From contig CAZAAT010000078.1 in assembly GCA_964483175.1 (NCBI GenBank), positions 1-9,436 of the forward strand: a stretch of 9,436 bases of DNA, in the 5' to 3' direction. Source of the DNA: JAAYHC01 sp964483175. GTDB taxonomy: Bacteria; Bacillota; UBA5301. This document shows, piece by piece, positions 6,776-9,436 of the stretch (the first letter of the stretch is position 1; each line of letters opens with the position of its first letter). Position numbers and translations under genes: made by a program. The notes under the pieces are model-generated. The model was not told the DNA's origin, ran no database searches, and saw nothing but the letters and a program-made list of their open reading frames with translations.

Positions 6776-7789
6776 CTACTCTGCTATCCCTAACTCATGC
6801 GCCGTGAATTTGCGGCCATAAACTAGATCGTAGTACTCGTCAACATCAGCGAGCATTTGCTCGTAGGTGTACAAATCTGGATGCAGGTTGTGACAGGTCC
6901 AAATTAGGCCCAGAATTGCAGCCGCAACTGGGTAATCCCACGGTTCAAGCTGCGATGGGAAGACATAGACTCGGCCATTCTTCACTGCGTCGATATTATT
7001 CCAGACCGGACTATTCATGATGTCTTCGCGCGTGTAACTTGCGTATCTGGGCATATATATTACTTCTGGGTTCCACTTAATAATCTGCTCGATATCAACT
7101 TCGGTCCAAAAATCGCCTGGGAAACCAGCTGTTACGCTTTGACCGCCGGCAAACTTGATTGTCTCATTCTGCAGCATAGCGTCAACACTAACATTGTACT
7201 GTGAACTGCTTCCGATAAATAAAACTCTGGGTTTATGTTTTGCTTTAGAAGCAATCGATGAAAATTCACTGATTTTTTCTTTCATAAATGCTGTAATCTT
7301 CTGAGCTCTAGCTTCCTGACCGACAGCTTTACCAACAAGCATAAGCGCGTCCATGATCGTATCATATTTTTCGACATTCAGGACAAGTACCGGTATGTCA
7401 GCCGCTTCAAACTGCCCGATAAGGTTCGCCATTCTCTGAGGCAAGATGACCAGATCCGGGTTGACGCTGAAAACCGTTTCCATATTATAATTCCTGCCCA
7501 TACCTACTTGCGGGGCTCTGTTAAGCTCTGGGGCGATCATCTCGTACAGGCTGTATGCCATATCTTTGTTCCCAAACCCAGCAATTCTGTATCCATTCCC
7601 GTCAACAACAACGACCATATTCATACTGGGATTATGGGTGCCGATCACCCGCTGGGCTGGACCATCAAGTTTGACCGTTCTACCCATGTGATCAGTTAAT
7701 ACAATGGGATCAGCTGCTTGTACAATGCCAGAAAGAGCAATAATCGCTAAAACCACCAACAGTAAGCACAATTTTTTTGTCCTTCTCAT
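6776..7789 (-). CDS. FepB/BtuF-class periplasmic substrate-binding protein, probable molybdate/tungstate
   Basis: This 337-residue exported binding protein belongs to the class with two lobes joined by a rigid helix (PF01497). The signal peptide is KK followed by a hydrophobic run (about 7-22), with cleavage likely after VQA (25). There is no lipobox, so the protein should be soluble outside the inner membrane. Family features are the opening DHMGRTVKLDGPAQRVIG (33-50), VFSVNPDLVI (106-115), the long helix region around residues 145-180, VDIEQIIKWNPEVIY (231-245) and VYVFPSQ (274-280). ATG at 7789 has AAGGAG at good spacing. It is the first gene of the operon, 41 bases after an intrinsic terminator in the leader. 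Automatic annotation would call it an iron or cobalamin binding protein. I infer molybdate/tungstate from the Moco-family aptamer and the neighbouring genes; MolA of Haemophilus is a precedent for this fold binding these anions. Confidence 0.9.
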   Translation of the reverse strand: MRRTKKLCLLLVVLAIIALSGIVQAADPIVLTDHMGRTVKLDGPAQRVIGTHNPSMNMVVVVDGNGYRIAGFGNKDMAYSLYEMIAPELNRAPQVGMGRNYNMETVFSVNPDLVILPQRMANLIGQFEAADIPVLVLNVEKYDTIMDALMLVGKAVGQEARAQKITAFMKEKISEFSSIASKAKHKPRVLFIGSSSQYNVSVDAMLQNETIKFAGGQSVTAGFPGDFWTEVDIEQIIKWNPEVIYMPRYASYTREDIMNSPVWNNIDAVKNGRVYVFPSQLEPWDYPVAAAILGLIWTCHNLHPDLYTYEQMLADVDEYYDLVYGRKFTAHELGIAE

Positions 7790-7829
7790 TTCGACTCTCC
7801 TTCTTTGGTTTCTTTATGGCCTGAGCAAT

Positions 7830-7856
7830 AAAAAAACTAAACACAGAAAGGTTTAG
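7830..7856 (-). terminator. intrinsic terminator in the leader of the FepB-class operon (riboswitch-controlled)
   Basis: On the minus strand CTAAAC (7856-7851) pairs with GTTTAG (7842-7837) around an eight-base loop, followed by seven T (7836-7830). It stands 41 bases before the start codon, where a terminator makes sense only if it is conditional. The loop segment CCTTTCTG (7851-7844) is complementary to CGGAAAGG (7886-7879) at the 3' end of the aptamer, eight pairs with one G-U. That alternative pairing would oppose the terminator. The switch would then be OFF when ligand holds the aptamer closed. Confidence 0.75.
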
Positions 7857-7874
7857 CTTTGAATGAACATACCA

Positions 7875-7967
7875 GCCCCCTTTCCGAAAGGGAGGTACAA
7901 AGGTTTCCCTTTATACCCATTGGCCAGCCGCCATGTCAATGGATTTAGGCGGACCAGCTCGGTGAGC
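7875..7967 (-). ncRNA. Moco/Tuco-family riboswitch-like aptamer upstream of the FepB-class operon
   Basis: This is a 93-base element on the minus strand with the same ordered parts as the one at 4138-4053. It has GCTCACCGAGC at the 5' end (7967-7957), a P2 arm with CCGCC (7952-7948) pairing to GGCGG (7932-7928), and GGGTAT. Next is a hairpin AAAGG-GAAA-CCTTT (7912-7899) closed by a GNRA-type tetraloop, then GTACCTCCC and GGAAAGGGGGC returning to close P1. Shared with the other leader are CCGAGC, GGGTATA, the hairpin, CCTCCC and GGAAAGG in order and at similar spacing; the helices differ in sequence while the pairing is kept. I rank it slightly below the other because P1 has a mismatch (A opposite G). 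It is followed by a conditional terminator. The likely ligand is molybdenum or tungsten cofactor, inferred from the family. Confidence 0.75.
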
Positions 7968-7994
7968 ATTTGTTTCCATATTTTTTAGAGCGTC

Positions 7995-8000
7995 AATATA
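7995..8000 (-). promoter_or_regulatory. possible -10 box ahead of the FepB-class operon leader
   Basis: TATATT on the minus strand (five of six to consensus) would start RNA about 20 bases upstream of the aptamer. The -35 region is poor, so this is only a candidate. The remainder of the gap, 8001-8129, shows no gene. It has a nine-base direct repeat TTGCCAGCA (plus strand, near 8030 and 8095), of unknown meaning. Confidence 0.25.
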
Positions 8001-8129
8001 TCCCCCGACTCATAATTGTTGCCAGCATCGTTATGTTAAAACAGGCATATCGGTAATTATTTCTATGTGCACCAACTTAATCCTTCAATAGCTTTGCCAG
8101 CAAGTCTGCCAAAGAAGTGACCCAAAGCC

Positions 8130-8174
8130 AAAAACTATAGCTCGAAGAAGTAAGTGGTATTCCTCGAGCTATAG
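8130..8174 (-). terminator. intrinsic terminator of the mscL-pentapeptide unit
   Basis: CTATAGCTCGA (8174-8164) pairs perfectly over 11 bases with TCGAGCTATAG (8145-8135) on the minus strand and is followed by TTTTT (8134-8130). The 5' arm contains the TAG stop of the pentapeptide-repeat gene, so coding and termination overlap. It isolates the riboswitch-controlled operon from upstream transcription. Confidence 0.88.
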
Positions 8175-8756
8175 GTCCTCGATCTTAATTCCGAGCGGAG
8201 TAAGCAAACCAACTACATCCGGATAAGAAAACTTAGCCCCTTTGATCTTGTTATTATTCGTATCAATTAGATAGTTTTTAGCTTCGCGGAAATCAGCCTC
8301 ACGTAAATCGCAGTTATCAAAAATAGCTCTGCTAAAGTTAACCTTTCGGAAGTCAGCTTTTCTCAAATCACATTCTTCAAAGTAAGTATCTTGAATTGTT
8401 GAATCGCTGAAATCACAGGCAGGCAAAGTTAGGTGAAAGAAATCGTTAGATTTTAAGATGCATTTTTTTAGTGACCTAGCTGCAAAAAAAATACTACCAT
8501 GCTCGACTAACCCTGACCAGTTGATGCCGATAAGACTACAGTTAGAAAAGGTGCAGTTGCGCATGGTGCAAAATGCAAACTCTACACTGCTAAATGTACA
8601 ATCAATAAACTCGCAATTATCAAAGCTGCAATATTTTATTTTTGTTTGCACAAAATCGCATCCATGAAAGATACAGTCACTATAGTCAGTGTCTTCTACA
8701 GATTCTTGGCCGGTAAGGTTTTCGAAGGATTGCTCTTCATAACGCATAGCATACAT
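8169..8756 (-). CDS. pentapeptide-repeat protein (Qnr-like overall architecture)
   Basis: This 195-residue soluble protein consists mainly of A(D/N)LXX-type pentapeptide repeats, seen as runs such as CIFHGCDF, CSFDNCEFIDCTF, CDLRKADFRKVNF and CDLREADFREA. Repeats span about residues 25-160 with a less regular stretch near 78-108. Such repeats fold into a right-handed quadrilateral beta-helix. The C terminus, IKGAKFSYPDVVGLLTPLGIKIE (171-193), resembles the tail of chromosomal Qnr/MfpA-like and YjcF-like proteins, some of which mimic DNA and shield gyrase. A gyrase or quinolone role here is a guess. It is rich in Cys (about a dozen), many on repeat faces. ATG at 8756 lies nine bases after the mscL stop, with a second ATG at 8747; neither has a strong ribosome site, so it is probably translated by coupling to mscL. 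It ends in a terminator. Confidence 0.85.
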   Translation of the reverse strand: MYAMRYEEQSFENLTGQESVEDTDYSDCIFHGCDFVQTKIKYCSFDNCEFIDCTFSSVEFAFCTMRNCTFSNCSLIGINWSGLVEHGSIFFAARSLKKCILKSNDFFHLTLPACDFSDSTIQDTYFEECDLRKADFRKVNFSRAIFDNCDLREADFREAKNYLIDTNNNKIKGAKFSYPDVVGLLTPLGIKIEDL

Positions 8757-8765
8757 CCAAATCTG

Positions 8766-9170
8766 TTATTTTCTATCTCTTAAAATATCCCTTATCTCTG
8801 CCAAAAGTAGTTCTTCTTTGGATGGTTTGACCTCTACCGGCGTTACTTCTATCGGCTCTTCCTTCTTTTTAAAAGAATTTATCGCCTTGATAACTAAGAA
8901 CATGGATACGGCTACTAGCAGAAAATCAATCATGGTCTGCAAGAACTGGCCGTACTTTATGGTCAGTCCCGTACTGCCGAGTCTGCTAGGGATGATTACC
9001 CATTCCAAAGCAGTTAGGTTGATTTTTCCCAAGATAATCCCGAGTACCGGCATAATCACATCATTTACAAGTGAGGTAACGATCTTGCCAAAAGCTCCAC
9101 CGATAATAACACCGACCGCTAAATCCAATGCATTGCCTTTTAAGGCGAACTTTTTAAACTCCTCTAACAT
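8766..9170 (-). CDS. mscL: large-conductance mechanosensitive channel MscL
   Basis: This 134-residue inner-membrane channel opens under membrane tension and releases solutes in osmotic downshock. It has the family start MLEEFKKFALKGNALDLAVG, the glycine-rich pore helix VIIGGAFGKIVTSLVNDVIM (21-40) with the PVLG turn after it, a short external loop (about 45-72), a second helix (about 75-98) and a charged cytoplasmic helix ending in EEELLLAEIRDIL-like sequence. Length is normal. Two adjacent ATG codons are possible: 9173 is three bases from GGGGAG, while 9170 is at a better six bases, so I chose 9170; the difference is one residue. The pentapeptide-repeat gene follows nine bases later and is presumably cotranscribed. 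Very confident. Confidence 0.95.
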   Translation of the reverse strand: MLEEFKKFALKGNALDLAVGVIIGGAFGKIVTSLVNDVIMPVLGIILGKINLTALEWVIIPSRLGSTGLTIKYGQFLQTMIDFLLVAVSMFLVIKAINSFKKKEEPIEVTPVEVKPSKEELLLAEIRDILRDRK

Positions 9171-9328
9171 CATTCTCTCCCCTTTTCATGTATAGTCCCT
9201 CATCTAACTTGCTAATTCTTATCTACGCCACCAGCCATATTTCCTGAGTCCACTATCCGATTCCATTACAAGACCTTTTTCGACATCAAGGGGATGGATT
9301 CCCTCAATCGGTTTTTTCAATAAAACTC

Positions 9329-9419
9329 GGGAAAGATTGTCCGTTTCTTAGTCGAGCTCCTTTGCGACTAAGCTTGCACAATAACCATGTTTTCACTAGC
9401 TAGTGGGAAAAATCTTTCC
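9329..9419. repeat. cluster of nested inverted repeats near the right edge
   Basis: Three symmetric elements are packed in about 90 bases. CTTAGTCG (9347-9354) pairs with CGACTAAG (9365-9372) over eight bases with a ten-base loop. CACTAGCTAGTG (9394-9405) is a perfect 12-base palindrome. GGAAAGATT (9330-9338) has its complement AATCTTTCC at 9411-9419, enclosing the other two. None is followed by a T-run on either strand, so they do not look like ordinary terminators. The rest of 9194-9328 holds only a possible 33-codon frame (9320-9219). Confidence 0.45.
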
Positions 9420-9436
9420 ACCGCACCCGCACAATT
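9368..9436 (-). CDS. possible 3' end of an unidentified gene entering from the right edge
   Basis: The minus strand is open from the window edge for 22 codons and ends with TAG at 9370-9368. The residues AVERFFPLASENMVIVQA look protein-like but I do not recognise a family. The stop falls inside the perfect inverted repeat at 9347-9372. With so few codons this could be chance. Confidence 0.3.
   Translation of the reverse strand, partial: NCAGAVERFFPLASENMVIVQA

Noticed and set aside
4958..7789. Straightforward iron-siderophore or B12 transporter
   Set aside because: The family alone would allow it, but no Fur-like site or B12 element was seen. The Moco-family leader and neighbouring ModABC operon favour Mo/W.
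7875..7967. Cobalamin riboswitch, suggested by the BtuF/FecCD-type operon and by AAAGGGAAACC
   Set aside because: The B12-box elements and the usual CCACUG-type core are absent, while CCGAGC, CCTCCC and GGAAAGG in order match the Moco-family layout shared with the modA leader.
7968..7996. Promoter TTGACG (7996-7991) with ACAAAT (7973-7968), 17-base spacer
   Set aside because: It would start RNA inside the 5' strand of aptamer P1 and remove the closing helix; the -10 match is also poor.
8818..9195. 125-codon plus-strand frame opposite mscL
   Set aside because: It is an antisense shadow of mscL with no ribosome site or recognisable motif.
1..9436. CRISPR array, tRNA, rRNA or complete insertion sequence
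   Set aside because: No regularly spaced repeats, no clover-leaf candidates, and no transposase reading frame were seen on either strand.

Overview
The window reads as one long minus-strand block from an anaerobic, low-to-medium-GC Firmicute. My best guess is a diderm Negativicute of the Sporomusa type. Three things point there: a MEDS-domain sensor of the methanogen/acetogen kind, heavy investment in molybdate/tungstate uptake, and two ABC substrate-binding proteins with ordinary signal peptides but no lipobox cysteine. The last point fits free periplasmic proteins behind an outer membrane better than a monoderm cell. The species assignment is inference.

Layout from right to left, which is the direction of transcription. 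9436-9194 holds a possible gene tail entering from the right edge and several inverted repeats. 9170-8169 holds mscL and a pentapeptide-repeat protein, closed by a strong terminator that overlaps the second stop codon. 8129-7790 is a leader with a Moco-family riboswitch-like aptamer (7967-7875) followed by an intrinsic terminator (7856-7830) just before the next gene. 7789-4198 is a tightly packed operon: a FepB/BtuF-class binding protein, a FecCD-class permease, a FecE-class ATPase and a DUF4213/DUF364 protein. 4197-3891 is a second leader with a second Moco-family aptamer (4138-4053) and two mutually exclusive hairpins. 3890-1699 is a ModA/ModB/ATPase operon, ending in a terminator-like hairpin at 1685-1656. 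uppP (1535-717) and the 5' part of a MEDS sensor gene (637 to the left edge) follow.

The central observation is that two structurally unrelated ABC importers, one ModABC-like and one of the 'iron/cobalamin' type, each sit behind an aptamer of the same molybdenum/tungsten-cofactor RNA family. This strongly suggests that both import molybdate or tungstate, that both are switched by cofactor level, and that the DUF364 protein between them belongs to the same metal system. The aptamers were recognised by eye from conserved sequence and pairing. No covariance-model search was possible.
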